Assembly: GCF_050948175.1 (NCBI RefSeq) | Contig: NW_027490092.1 | Span: 1,178,001-1,242,000, forward strand | DNA: 64,000 nucleotides | Direction: 5' to 3' | Source: Xylocopa sonorina | Lineage: Eukaryota > Arthropoda > Insecta > Hymenoptera > Apidae | Shown here: piece after piece, positions 1 to 11,588 of the stretch | Layout of the letters: every line of letters starts with the position of its first letter | Numbering within the stretch: the first letter of the stretch is position 1 | Position numbers and translations under genes: made by a program | The notes under the pieces: generated by a model | The model's database searches: none | Seen by the model: the letters and a program-made list of their open reading frames with translations, nothing else | Told to the model about the DNA's origin: nothing

Positions 1-2600
1 AAAGTTTAATATGATATAAAATATTTAAAATATGAAAAAAACTAAAATAAAATATATTTTTATATATTTTTGTAATTTATTTTCTAACGCTAAATGATAA
101 ACATTAAATAAATTACGTTTGAAAATATTAATTTATGGAGATTGAACTTTACTCATATATTTATAATAAAATGAACATAGTTATACATTTTCAATATTTT
201 CTTTCGAAACAATGAGCAAAGATATAACGTACTTTCTTATTATAGTTGTAGCTGCTTCACAAGTTCTGAAAATGATAAAATAGACCAACGCCAGCAAAAA
301 GTCTAATGTTTCATAATTATTTTATAGTTGAAAGATTATCAAGCTTTATGTCTGGATGGTTGCTTATATACAAGTATAACTGCCAAAATGAAATGAGATC
401 ACAAAGTGATATTTACACACCTGCGTGCTGCAATTTTGACGTATTTAAATTTCTGTAGCAGTTGCAGAAGTACCACGTAATAGGTTTCATAGTTAAAAAA
501 TGACATAAGATTTTCTGTAGAATATCAAGTGGATGTAAAGCTGCTATTGCACAGCAGACAGCATTCTTCACTGGAAGAATTTTTCTTCGAATGTGTTGAC
601 TCCAGATTTATTTGAATTGTTCTCGTTTAGAACATTAAAACTGAATGACATGTCCCTTGACACAGTAGGCCGTTAACCAGGATACCCAGCAGATTCAAGG
701 TTCCTTTATCTGAAATTAAGGCCGGCCTTCTTTGTTTCCAAACTTCTTTACATTGCGTTATATTCTTAAGACTCTTTGTAAGAACAGAAGCGCTACATGG
801 ATTAAAAAAGTGTAATAGTTTAATTTATATAATGTTGAACATTTTAAATCCGTTTACGTCGCTTTGCTTGTTATATATGTTTATCACCTGGCGCTAAACC
901 AACTACTACTGCCACCATTTGGAAATTACACCAGATCTAATGAAACATGCTTAGATTGCAAATGTGTATTTACTGTATCCAGAAGAAATGAATTTACGTT
1001 GACAGAAGTACCAGCTAGTTCTCCACGCCTATCTGAAACAACATTATATCATCTTGTTAAACAATAATATATTAAATGTGACTTGGTCTTTTATATTTGA
1101 ATTTATAAACATCGAACAAATAAATATGTTTTTCTTGCTATTCATATCATTATACTTTCAGTAATATATTATGTGCTGTCATTTGATATATTAACTGCTT
1201 AATTGTATTTTGCAACGAACCTTACGCACTAAACACTGTTTTTACTCCTCATACGAGTGGATAGTTCTTCGTGTTATATTCTTATATCGCTTTGATTATA
1301 AGATTGTATGATATTGTTTTTATGCAGTCATGTATAATTATGTACATACAAATTCGCAATTAAGTAGCTATGTGTTCAAATTTAATTCCAAATAATGCTC
1401 TAGAAAGCATCCCAGATAACAAACTGCAAGATGGTGGCGACACCTATACCAGCACTATATTGCCACTTCTGAGGAGTGTCATCTGATCCGTAGCCATTTG
1501 TGACCGAATTCATTAGCTAAAATGCCAGAACGTGTTACCAGCACGTTCTAGGCAAGCGTAGCAGACCGTATGAATCGCGCAGCACCAGGACCATCATGAT
1601 ATGCGTGTCAGCGCACCATTCATGAATCTTCTCAGCAATGACGTAGGGTCACATTTGGTAATGGGGAACCTCTGCTTCCATACAAATTAGAACCGTTAGA
1701 TGTCAGTAGATGTTCAACATATGAGTATTGTTAGACATTTTGATAGTCGTTTTCCTATATTTATAGTTATTGAGAGAGTCGTATATATTTCTTTCAACCC
1801 GTGATAAACTAAAAATATTATTTATAAAAAAGTATTACTAAGAATATAAAAATTAACGCTGTTGCGTCCCTAACTTCGCCTTGTGTAATTTCTTAAATAA
1901 CATGCTGTGATCGTATTTAATATAACCCTCAATTGCATGAATTTGTAACGATGAATTGAGGAAAATGCCTGCGCCACTACCACGCGCGTAGCTATGGTGA
2001 GCTGATAGTATCATTGACACGGCCGTGTAGCCCGTGTGCTACATCGCGGTGCATTAATAATGCCGTGGTACGAGTGTCGTTCGTTGCTCGTTGTTTACCA
2101 AACATAGGTTGTTTGCAAACCTATGACCGGTTACTTTCATTTTTTAAAATGAATTGATATGTTCATTCTTCCGTAATATGATAGAGAGTTTTAAAACGAG
2201 TTCAACGACCTGCAACATGAAGCCATTGAAGGTTACAAAAAGTAAAGAAAGGCGATGATGCTTACGGTTTTGATAGTAAATGAGACATACGTATTGTAAA
2301 CAGTGGTGGAATGCGTAATGTTTACTGTTTACTTCACTGTCAATAAACACTCTTCGAAGGGCATTTTAATAATTTGCAGGATAAGTTAAACATGATAAGA
2401 TTAGTATTGAAATATCGGTTCGATTACGTTTGCTTAGGCTGTTCTTTGTGTCGTCCATTTTATAAGTACTGAGCTGCGGATACCTGAGGACAGCTCACAA
2501 AATTGTTGAACTATGAAAGATTATCATTGTGAAATTGAATCAAAAGGTATTTAAATTCCATTAGATTGCAAACAAATCTTAATATTCCATTTTAAATAGT
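1..2600 (+). repeat. Duplicated unit, copy A (forward, cut by window start)
   Basis: This AT-rich block is repeated in reverse orientation in copy B (13078 to about 22540) and in the same orientation in copy C (about 41200-46570). Shared landmarks are the AT-rich start, a stretch around 600-780, an exon-like ORF ending at 1067, and the end at about 2470-2600. Relative to C it lacks the microsatellite segment near 460 and most of C's 43600-46370 interval. Relative to B it carries about 65 extra bases near 2468-2535. The unit continues beyond the window start. I read it as a segmental duplication, because no terminal repeats or mobility gene of its own are visible. Confidence 0.8.
864..1067 (+). 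pseudogene. Exon-like ORF remnant in unit A
   Basis: A 67-codon ORF whose last 40 or so residues (CLDCKCVFTVSRRNE to the terminal HLVKQ, then TAA) recur in copy C at 42362-42502 and in reverse in copy B at about 16141-16262. The aligned codons of A and C differ at about seven amino-acid-changing and four silent sites. That looks like drift after duplication rather than selection. A CxxCxC motif is visible but I do not recognise the family. B has lost part of the cysteine motif and the stop codon. It may be the last exon of a duplicated host gene or simply a chance open frame. Confidence 0.35.
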
Positions 2601-2818
2601 AAAGTAAAATACTCGTTACAAAACTATAAGAATGGATACATACGTCACTAAGATAAAAAATTATTTACAAGAATTAGATAAGAATATCTCAGCAAATTTT
2701 CAATATTAAGTTAGCGAACCAAGCAATACGTTGTCAGTAATTACGAATATGAAAAATTCTTGAACATTTCAACAGAAAGATGATCTAATCAGTAGATAGA
2801 AAAATTAAACAGATTTAT

Positions 2819-4968
2819 TGTCTGCCCTACACCAGGACGGTGATCAGGCGTGCTTCCTCATCTAGACGGGTATACGCGACGGAATCTACCATCTAACAAC
2901 TAGTTACTCCCACCTCACTGAAAGGGGCGATGGAAAAATCCAGATATGCCGCGGCGCCTTTCCCAGCGGGCGAGTCCTTCAGCTACTCCGTCGGAGAGGA
3001 CGAATCCTAACCGCCGGAGCACCTACGGGGAACCTCGGGGAGGCGAACTCGCTACGTATACGCGAACACGCTCACTCTGACCCTTTTTGAATTAGGATGC
3101 ATCAGTTTGGCCAAATTTATAGATGATCCAGACTGCCAGCCCAGTCTATTCATGTTTGCCCTACGAAAGTGTCTCGGACTAGCTTGAGCAAATCGATAAT
3201 GCACTAAACCTCCGAGTCCAGTTTAATTCGATAACCCCAGAGCCCCGTTAGCCACCGGGCAAGATCGGCGCCTAGGTTCCACCACGAGGAAGTGGGGATG
3301 GGTACTTCCTGGACACCCAGGTTCTGGAACCCAGAAAAATCAAACATTCAATTTCAATTCCAGAATACAACTGTGATGTCCGCCGAACCTCCCGGTACCT
3401 CCTACACCCCCCGGCAGAGCCGCATACAGCGCCTGCCGCCATTGCAGAGACGAACATACCGATACACGGTAACACAGTCTGATCACCGAACTAAGGCAGC
3501 CACCCTCGCACCAAGGAGTTGAACCACACGATCGCGCCTCGACGCGCATACGTCAGACAGTTGGAGCAGACACCAACCATAGCTTCCGCACGAGGACCAT
3601 TTCACGCACCACGATGGTCGCCCGCAGTTACGCACACATATTCGTATTATACTCATGTCTATAACCAAGCGAATTCTAGTATTTAAGCATACGGCACTCT
3701 ATGTACAAACAGGACGCAACACACAAGTACAGCATAAGTCATTTCATGTGTAATCATAATTTTAGAAAGCGTATTATTCATAATTAGAGCCGCGCCAGCT
3801 CACGCCGGCCGCGCACGTCTCACCACGACCGTCCGCACCATCGCGAGTGTCGAGCGTCCGCCCCACTCCAAGGCCTAGCGACTCGCGTTCCCGCGCGATC
3901 CGAGAAGGTCGCTGATCCGCGAGTCAACGGAGAGATCAAGCCCAGCGCTCGATGAGTATAGATCGATCCAAGCGCTCATCGCGACCGTACCTATCATGCC
4001 TCCGGGCCTTACTCCACCTCACTTGAAGATGTTTGCTATTTCGGTACTATTTTAACTCAGAATTCAAGTTGCTATTTCCAATTCTAACTTTAATTTTATT
4101 CTAAATCAATGATTCTAGTACTTAGTCATTCTTAGCATAGGGCAGTAAAGTGTAAGCTTAGGTTTTACTTAGAATATATTTTATTTTTACCAGTATTTAC
4201 AATCTCTCATTATTCTCGAAGCATTCCTTGCCTTATATTAAATTAAATTCATTACGATACGAAGTTTTTCACGAGTTCACGCGTCTTCCAAAATCATTCA
4301 AGGAGTTCTGACCATTAGTCACACGTAGTTACCGACCAGTTAGAGTGGCCCTCCGCTTAGCTGTACCAATCCACAGTTCGATTAAGGAGAACATATCCAT
4401 CGTTTTCCATATCTCTGGATCGGCAAACTAGAGCGGTCCCCTCCGCTAGTGGATCCGTATCTGGTGTTTTGGAATCTGATTTGAATGCGCTTTTCCGCTA
4501 TGAATAAACGAACTCGACGCGTGGGAAGGAAGAACTTCCCGCATTCTCCAGTGCGCGAATACGTAGATACAAGCAGTTACTCCATCGTCGACTACTGTTC
4601 CGTCTCACCTCCTGCTGTCTGCCGACCGGACAGCCTTTCTGCATCGCCGTCTCCGTCCCCGATCCGCACCAGAGATCAGCCTGCCTGGGTACTCGTTCCA
4701 TTGTCGATTCCGCCTCACAGCCCATACGCAGGGTCCATACAGGGGAAGATCCTCGCCGACGACGATACCTGGAACGAGGTTAGTAATTAGCGGTTTCCAA
4801 GATTTCGAAAGTAAATCCCCTTTTTTATATACTTCCTTCCGTGACTTTCGCGCAGTTTTCCGCGTTCCAAAGAGAACCCGGTCTTCGACGCAATTGTGCG
4901 AGCCGAACCGCTCGAGGCTGCGTGTTACTCCGAAAACCGGTTAATTTTCCGCGACCCTAGACGTGACA
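2819..4968. mobile_element. Long LTR-like element, possibly a solo LTR
   Basis: A GC-richer block that begins TGTCTGCCC and ends CGTGACA (TGTC/GACA inverted ends), inserted in AT-rich unit DNA. Its first 1.1 kb is repeated in reverse orientation at 30626-31653, with the same TGTC start on the minus strand, so at least one boundary is shared. No protease, RT or transposase is readable inside. A 101-codon ORF (4485-4790) has a proline- and serine-rich, low-complexity look and no recognisable domain. The flanks share only TAT, so no convincing target-site duplication is seen. A large solo LTR is the best guess; a non-autonomous DNA element remains possible. Confidence 0.5.
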
Positions 4969-5359
4969 TATCTATAAGAGGTAAAATATTTGGAAAACTT
5001 TAATTATAGTCTTCAATGCAAGCAGTTGGACAGTATTTCAATTTTTAAGAAAATTGATGAAAGTCAACCATTTTCAAATGGTCAGGATCTTTGCTGTTTG
5101 AGCACTAAGTGACTAACAATTAACTGCATAAATTTCAGGTTTATGAACATATTAATTAAAGCTTATGCAGACCCGTTTATAACCGAGTTACTAAATAATA
5201 ATCAACACTTAGTAATCATTTAAGAACTTAAACGATTACACCTCGCATACATATAAAAATATTGAAAACGTGAAGTGTAAGTGGTTTATCAAAAATTCTT
5301 CTAAAAGTACGGACGAAGCCAGTAAGTGTCTTTGTTGAAGTAAGCAAGTTCTAACGTTT
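4969..5359. other. Unassigned AT-rich spacer
   Basis: I see no coding frame, repeat or element end in this stretch between the LTR-like element and the S1 satellite. From about 5340 short satellite-like motifs (AAGTAAGCAAGTTCT) start to appear. Confidence 0.5.
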
Positions 5360-6925
5360 TAAGCAGCGCGATGGCCCTTATCTGCCTACGTTTCATAGCA
5401 AGTAAGTTCTGAAGTTCTATGAAATATGAATGAGTTCTCAAATTCTCAGTTCAACATTTAAAATTATGTATGTTCTATATATTTATGTTAACTTTTGGTC
5501 CCTATCAGTTTATACGATTCAGAGTACGTAAGATGCAAAGTTCTATGCAACATGATTTCGCTTCGGATTTCTGCGTTCGATAGTAGGCACTTTCTAAATC
5601 TCCATGCAACGCGATGAAACTTCACAGTCCTACGTTTCAAAGTAATTCCTAAAGTTCCACGAAAAAGGATGTCGCATATGAGTGTCTACACGTCAGAGTA
5701 AGTAGCTAATAACAAATATTTTGTGCTGCAAGATGGTGCTTCCCATTTCTACGCTTCAAAGCAAGTATGTAATGTTCTATGCATCGCATTATGTTTACCT
5801 GCTTCTACACTTTAGAATAATGTGAATGCTCTAATTCCCTGCAACGGAATGGCCCTACATAGTGTCTACGTTTCAGAGCAATAGAGTTCCTATGCTCCAT
5901 GCAATGCGATGGCGCATCTCATTTCAGCGTTACAAAGTAAGTAAGCAGTAACATTCTATGCATTGCATTATGCTTATTTGCTACCACACTCCAAACGAAT
6001 GTGAATTCTACAGTTTCAAGCAACGAGATGGTGCTTCATAATGTCTGCATTTTAAAACAATAGGATTCTAATGCTACATGGATTGCAATGGCATCTCATT
6101 TCAAAGTTCCAAAATAAGTAGGCTGCAATTTTCTATGCACTACAATATACCGATCTGCTTCTATATTTCAAAAGAAAGTGAAATCTATAGTTCCTTGCAA
6201 CGGGATGGTGTTTCAGTGTCTGCGTTTTGAACGAGCAGAGTTCTAATGCATTATGCATCGCGAAGGTGCATATCATTTCAACGCTTCAAAGTAATTAGGT
6301 TGTAATGTCTTATGTATCACATTATGCCTATCTGCTACTACGCTTTAAAGGAATGTGAATCTTACATTTGCTTGTATCGGGATGGTAATTCATGGTATCT
6401 GCTTTTCAAACCAATAGATCTCTAATACTTTATGCATCGCGAGGTCGCACATCATTTCAGCGCTTCAAAGTAAATAGGTTGTAATGTTCTATGCATCGCA
6501 ATCCTCTCATTTGCTTCTATGCTTCAAAAGAATGTGAATCCCTCATCACTCCCTTGCAACGGGGTGGTTTTTCATAGTGTCGTCGTATCAGAGGAATATA
6601 TTTCTAATGCTTCATGCATCGCGATGGCCCATGTCATTCCAACGTATCTAGATAAGTAGAAAGTAATGCTCCATACGTCGCATTATGCATACCTGCTACA
6701 ACGCTACAAAGGAATGTGAACTCTACAGTACCCTGCAACCAGATGGCGACTTGCAGTATCTTCGATGCAACGCAGTAGGGTTGTATTGCTCTATGCAATG
6801 CGATGGCTTCCGACGTTACAAAGTAAGTAAGCAATAACGTTCTGTGCATCGCATTATGCTTATCTGCTTCTACAATTCAAAGGAATGTGGATTATACAGT
6901 TGCGTGAAACGGGAGAGAGAACGTT
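5360..6925 (-). repeat. S1 satellite array, reverse orientation
   Basis: Diverged tandem monomers of about 179 bp. In this orientation each contains AATGTGAATTCTACAGTTCC, then a purine-rich 'TTTCAAAGCAATAGAGTTCTAATGC' type segment, then CAATGCGATGGCGCATCTC and 'CAAAGTAAGTAAGC'. The spacing is seen from successive 'GTTCTATGCATCGCATTATG' boxes. Copies are diverged from each other, so this is an old, poorly homogenised array. Small ORFs within it are by-products of the repeat. Confidence 0.85.
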
Positions 6926-8593
6926 ATTGTTCTGAGAGGTAAATACTACGAAGCGCCATTCCGTTGCATAAAACTGAAGAATTCATGGTCGTTTAAAGTA
7001 TGAAAGCAGAAAACAATATTTCTGCGAATGGAAGATTACAACATACTTACTTCGAACCATTGCAACGGGATGCGCTTCCGCATTACAAGGAGCATTAGAA
7101 CTCTATTACATTCACTCGTAGACATTCCGGAGCGCCATACCGTTGCATGAAACAGTAGAATTCACATTCCGCTGAGGTGTACAAGCAGAAAAGCATAGTA
7201 CTGTGCATTGAACATTACAGCTTACGTACTTTGAAACGTTGAAACGAATTGCGCCATCGCATTGCGTGGAAAATTTGAACACCATGGATTTGACATGCAG
7301 ATAAATTGAAGTGTCATCCCGTTGCATAGAACTGTAGAACTCACATTCTTTTGAAGTATAGATGCATATAAGCATAATGCTGTACGTAGAAGATTACAGC
7401 TGAATTACATTGTAACGATTAAATTAGATGCGTCATTGCATTGCATGGAACAGCGTAACACCACTGCATTGACACGCAGACATTATGGGGCGCCATCCAT
7501 TTGCAATGGACTGTATAATACATATTCTTTTGAACAGTAAAAGCAGATAAGCATAAGCTACGCATAAAAGATTGCATCTTCCTTTTTTTGAAACTTTGAA
7601 GTGAGTTGCGATCGCATTGCATAGAGTATTAGAACACCGTTGTACTGTTATAGTAGTTATAGTATACTGTTATATAGACACTATGAAGCAACAACCCGAT
7701 ACATGGAACTGTAGAATTAACATACATTTGAAATCTAGAAGCAGATATGTATAAAGCTATGCATAGAATGTTACTGTTTACTCAGTTTGAAGCGCTGAAA
7801 TGAGATGCGACATCGCATTGCATGGAGAAATAGGATTTTACTCTAGTGTTACGCAGGCACTGTGACGCACCATCCCCATTCACGGAACTGTGGAATCCAC
7901 ATTGTTTGGAAGTGTAGATGCACATAAGCGTAATGCTGTGCATAGAAGATTGCAGCTTACTTACTTTGAAGGGTTGAAATGAAATGCGATATCACATTGC
8001 ATGTAGCATTAGAACTTCGGTGCTTTGACACGCAAACAATATGAAGCCCCATCCTGTTTAATGGAACTGTAGAAGTGACACTCTTTTGAAGTGTGGAAGC
8101 AGATAAGCATCACGCTATGCTTTCATGACTGCAGCTTACTTACTTTGAGACGTTAAAATAAAAAGCGCCATCGCATTGCATGAAGCACTAGTTCTTCATC
8201 GTTTTTACACGTAGACAGTGCGAAGTGCCATCTCGTTGCATGAAACTGTAGATTTCACATTTATTAAAAATATAGTAACAGATATGCATAATGCTATGCA
8301 CAGAAGATGACAGCTTACTTACTTTGAAACGTTGATATGAGATGCGACATCGCACTACATGGAGCACTAGATCACCATTGCGTTGAAACGCAATACCATT
8401 GGCCGGAAGTGTCAAATTCACATTCTGCTAATGAGTAGATGTCGTCAAGCATAATACCATACATGTCGGCGTTGCATGGAGCACTAGAATGTCACTGCTC
8501 TGACACGCAGACAATATGAAGCACCATCCCGTTTGAATGAACTGTAGGGTTCACATTCCCTTGAATTGTAGTGGCATACATGCTTAATGTTAT
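6926..8593 (+). repeat. S1 satellite array, forward orientation
   Basis: The same S1 family on the opposite strand. The TTGCAT box before the 'GTAGAATTCACATTC' motif occurs at 7143, 7322 and 7501, giving a 179-bp period. Orientation flips at about 6925-6950 at nearly the same monomer position. The array is interrupted at 8594 by a gypsy element and resumes at 11589 in the same phase. Confidence 0.87.
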
Positions 8594-8841
8594 TGAAGGA
8601 TAATTAAATTATCTTAATTTAAAAGTTAATTAATAATTCTAGTTTCAAATGTTATGCAATTGGAATATTCTAAATAGCGAGCAAGAAGTGGTGTGTGGAA
8701 TAAATGAGTTTTTCGTGTAAATATTTTAAAACGATGAAGCTGTTGTTCATTCGCATTCTTTGGAGTTATATCTCAGTTGAGATGAACTATTTAATGATTT
8801 ACAAAATCTTGTGGTTGTCTTTAGTTAATAAGTTTCCTACA
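8594..8841 (+). repeat. 5' LTR of decayed gypsy element
   Basis: Starts TGAAGGATAATT, ends AGTTTCCTACA; aligns along its whole length with 11340-11584. The start, the 'CAAATGTTA' region, the 'GGAATAAATGA' region and the end are shared, with many substitutions between them. Confidence 0.85.
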
Positions 8842-9093
8842 ATTTGTGGATCTCAGGCGTGGTAATTATCAAGAACACATTCTAGATTAAAATGGGATAC
8901 GTTCTAAGGATTGGAATATTACCAAGTATTTGAAGACAGAACGTTGGAGAAAATTTCTTGACGGTCTAGAACGTTCGAGAAGTTATTCATGCGACGCGAG
9001 TGTAGTTTTGAGAGATAGTCCGAGAACGGGAATTAAACATTCGTGTAGAGGCAATTCAAGTTTATACGCGGGTGTCGAGTGAAAATTTTCACA

Positions 9094-9405
9094 ATGAAAG
9101 ATTTGAGTAAAATCACAGTTACTGCGCTAGAAGAGATATTAATGGAACATAAACTACCTACTGCTGGTTCGAAAGCTAAATTAATTTCCCGTTTGAAGGA
9201 TGTTGACCCAGACGGAACGTGGATGGATGACAAGCTGAAGGAGGTTCGTGAAGATAATGAAGGTTCGTGTGTTGATGTATCATCAAACATGCAGTCAGCA
9301 ATGAATTTACAGCAACGAGAAATTGGTTTTTCCATAAAGGAAAAAGAATTAGCAGAAGCTGAGTTAGTTATGTTGCGCCTTGAGTTAGATGCGATGCGTT
9401 GTTAG
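9094..9405 (+). pseudogene. Gag N-terminus with SAP-like domain (gypsy fragment)
   Basis: About 103 codons from the ATG at 9094; an in-frame ATG lies five codons upstream at 9079. The first 45 residues (ITVTALEEILMEHKLP, then GSKAKLISRLKD) fit the helix-extended-helix SAP fold, a DNA/RNA-binding motif found at the start of gag in several insect gypsy lineages. A charged, coiled-coil-like segment follows (KEKELAEAELVMLRLELDAM). The frame stops at 9403-9405, where the element jumps directly into RT sequence, so capsid, nucleocapsid and protease have been deleted. It cannot encode a working Gag. Confidence 0.7.
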
Positions 9406-10046
9406 TGAAATTAGTTATAGCAATATTATTAGCAATAGAATATTTTGTTAGTAATTACAAGCCGAGTAAAACCTTTAAACCTGAAATTGCAATGAAATTA
9501 ATATTGAAAGGTGAAGAGTCTATATATCAATCGATGAGACGATTGTCAGCGTCGCAAAAAGAGATTGTTAATGTGCAGATAGAACAGTGGATTACGACTG
9601 GAGTCGTTCAGTTATCTACTTCTGATTATGCGAGTCCGGTTATTCGCGTTCAGAAGAAAAATGATTCGTTTAGATTATGTGTGGATTATCGACAAATTAA
9701 TAAGAAAATTATTAAATATAGATATCCGTTACAATTCATTGAATACCAATTAAATTTGTTACGAGTCGCTCGCATTTTCAGTACTCTTGACTTGAAAAAC
9801 GGTTTCTTTCACGTGCGACAGGATAAATCAAGTCGAAAGTATACAGCATTTATTGTACCAGATGGTCATTCTGAATTCTTACGAGTCCCTTTTGGTCTAT
9901 GTAATACAGCAGTAGTTTTTCAAAGATTTATAAATACCATATTTGGAGATCTTATTCGAGACAGAATAGTTGTAGCATACATACATGATTCAATTATTTC
10001 ATCAAATGATGTTGAAAGTGGGATCAAAAATCTTGAAAGGATTTGA
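9399..10046 (+). pseudogene. Gypsy reverse transcriptase fragment, catalytic box altered
   Basis: A 215-codon frame carrying RT motifs in order: SPVIRVQKKNDSFRLCVDYR, IFSTLDLKNGFFHV, FGLCNTAVVFQRF and AYIHDSII. The catalytic box that should read Y-x-D-D is Y-I-H-D, so one of the two metal-binding aspartates is lost. The thumb continues after 10046 only in shifted frames (for example GHVINNGYVRPSLTKIDAV around 10125-10180). RNase H is reduced to a short TELHTDAS segment near 10400. The frame overlaps the gag fragment because of the upstream deletion. It is a dead copy. Confidence 0.85.
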
Positions 10047-10499
10047 ATTTTTGCGAGCGGAGCCGGTTCAATACTCAGCTGGGAAAAGTGTTGTTTTCTG
10101 CAAACTTCTGTCCAATTTCTCGGGCATGTAATCAACAATGGTTATGTTCGCCTCTCACTAAAATTGATGCAGTCCGACGGTTTCCAATGTTAAACACGTA
10201 CAAAGTTTTCTAAGACTAATCGGGATTTTCCGTAAATTTATTCGTGAATACCCTGTAATCGCATGACATTTGTCTAACCTTCTGCGAGCGAATGCTTAAT
10301 TTTGTTTTGGAGCAACTGAAAAGGAAGCATTCACACGACTTAAGCTTTTATTGAGTGAGAAACCAATATTGAATTTGTATCAAGTAGAAGTAAAGACGGA
10401 GTTGCATACAGATGCTTCTGCGTTAGGATACAGATCGATTTTATTTCAAACAAATAACTAAGATCAACCTTTTCAACCTGAATATTATTTTCTAGTTGT

Positions 10500-10800
10500 A
10501 TCGGGTAAATGCTTTTACAAAATTTACATGGCTTTATGCTACAAAATCTATTACTACAGCTTAAGTTTTGTCACGCCTGAAGAAGCAAGCGACTATTTTC
10601 TGTATTCCGCGTCCGTCAAATAATTTCTGATAGGGGAACCGCTTTCAGTGCAAATGTTTGCAAGCAATATTGTCAAGAAGAAAATATAGAATATGTTTCA
10701 AATACAACAGGAATTCCTAGAGCTAATGGTCAAGTTGAACGTCTTAATAGAACATTCATACTATTGTCAGCAAAATTAGCTGCACCTGAGCTCTGTGAAT
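10500..10800 (+). pseudogene. Gypsy integrase core remnant, frameshifted
   Basis: In two frames this reads AFTKFTWLYA and then ISDRGTAFSANV ... NTTGIPRANGQVERLNRTF. These are the second Asp region and the Glu-containing NGQVER region of a DD35E integrase catalytic core. Stops and a frameshift near 10620 separate them. The zinc-binding N-terminus and first catalytic Asp are absent here, although the same family keeps the zinc-binding region at 63732-63959 (minus). Confidence 0.75.
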
Positions 10801-10832
10801 AATGTAAGTACTTAGAAGTAGATCAACAATGT

Positions 10833-11342
10833 TTGAAATCAGCAATACATCGAAGTATTGGTAGGTCACCATATCATCTTCTCTCTGGGTCACATTCGCG
10901 TCTTAGAGGTCATCTTGACATCCGACATATACTTGAAAAGGAACGGATCACACGTTTTCAAGATAAACGCGATGAAGTACGACTTCAAGCAAGCAAAAAT
11001 ATATCCAGGATCCAACCACAGAATAGGCGAACATTTAACAAGAGTAGACGAAAGGCTAGAATTTATCGTGAAGGAGATCTAGTAGCAATTAAACGTATGC
11101 AACAGAGTCCTGGTCTAAAAATAGCTCATAAATATTTTGGACCGTATGAAGTTACACAAGTTTTACACAATCAACGATTTGTATTTCGAATGGTATGGGA
11201 AGGAGAAGGACCCTTACAAACATCTACATCAGCAGATTCTTTGAAATTGTGGATCGACGAAATCAATGTTGATTTATCTGAAATCGAAGACGACATGAAT
11301 GAAGACATTCGGGACAAACTTTCATGCAGGACGGCCGAGTGA
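10833..11342 (+). pseudogene. Gypsy integrase C-terminal region
   Basis: 169 codons: the end of the catalytic core (AIHRSIGRSPYHLLSGSHSR), a basic linker, and a C-terminal GPY-like module (HKYFGPYEVTQVLHNQRFVFRM) followed by an acidic tail. The stop lies just inside the 3' LTR boundary at 11340, as expected for a pol end. The first ATG is not a real start: pol is normally one polyprotein, and this part is cut off upstream by frameshifts. Its closest relative in the window is the minus-strand copy at 62946-63500. Confidence 0.8.
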
Positions 11343-11584
11343 AGGATAACGAAATTATCTAAATCTGAAAGCTAATCAATAATTCAAGTTTCAAATGTTA
11401 CGTGCATGGAACATTCTAGAATGCGAGAGAGCGAATGTGCGGAATAAATGATATTTCTGGTATATGTTTTGACACGATGAAGCAGTTGTTGATTAGCAGT
11501 TGTAGGAGTAATATCTCAGTTGAAAGGAACTATCTAATCATTTTCAAAATCTTGTAATTGTCTCTAATTAATGAGTTTCCTACA
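11340..11584 (+). repeat. 3' LTR of decayed gypsy element
   Basis: Begins TGAAGGATAACG immediately after the pol end and stops at CCTACA, where in-phase S1 satellite resumes. Pairs with 8594-8841. Confidence 0.85.
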
Positions 11585-11588
11585 TTAC

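Larger units (their letters stand above)
8594..11584 (+). mobile_element. Decayed Ty3/gypsy LTR retrotransposon with SAP-domain gag
   Basis: Two similar LTRs of about 245 bp (TGAAGG...CCTACA) bracket an internally deleted 2.5-kb body. The body holds a gag N-terminus with a SAP-like domain, most of an RT, a scrap of RNase H and the integrase core plus C-terminus. Gag C-terminus, protease and the RNase H/integrase N-terminal junction are missing. The flanks read TTAT and TTAC, compatible with a degenerate 4-bp target-site duplication. S1 satellite continues in phase across the insertion. The LTRs differ at many positions and the body has frameshifts, so the copy is old. A second copy of the family runs off the right edge of the window (62946-64000, minus). 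Confidence 0.88.

Noticed and set aside
2144..2350. 68-codon ORF in copy A with a similar ORF in B (13249-13446)
   Set aside because: Both are open and alike, but most differences change amino acids and copy C has lost it; drift explains this.
5360..8590. Many 60-100 codon ORFs with similar translations in satellite (also at 47.8-50 kb and 56.6-59.4 kb)
   Set aside because: They follow the monomer period and appear on both strands; similarity comes from the repeat, not from a protein family.
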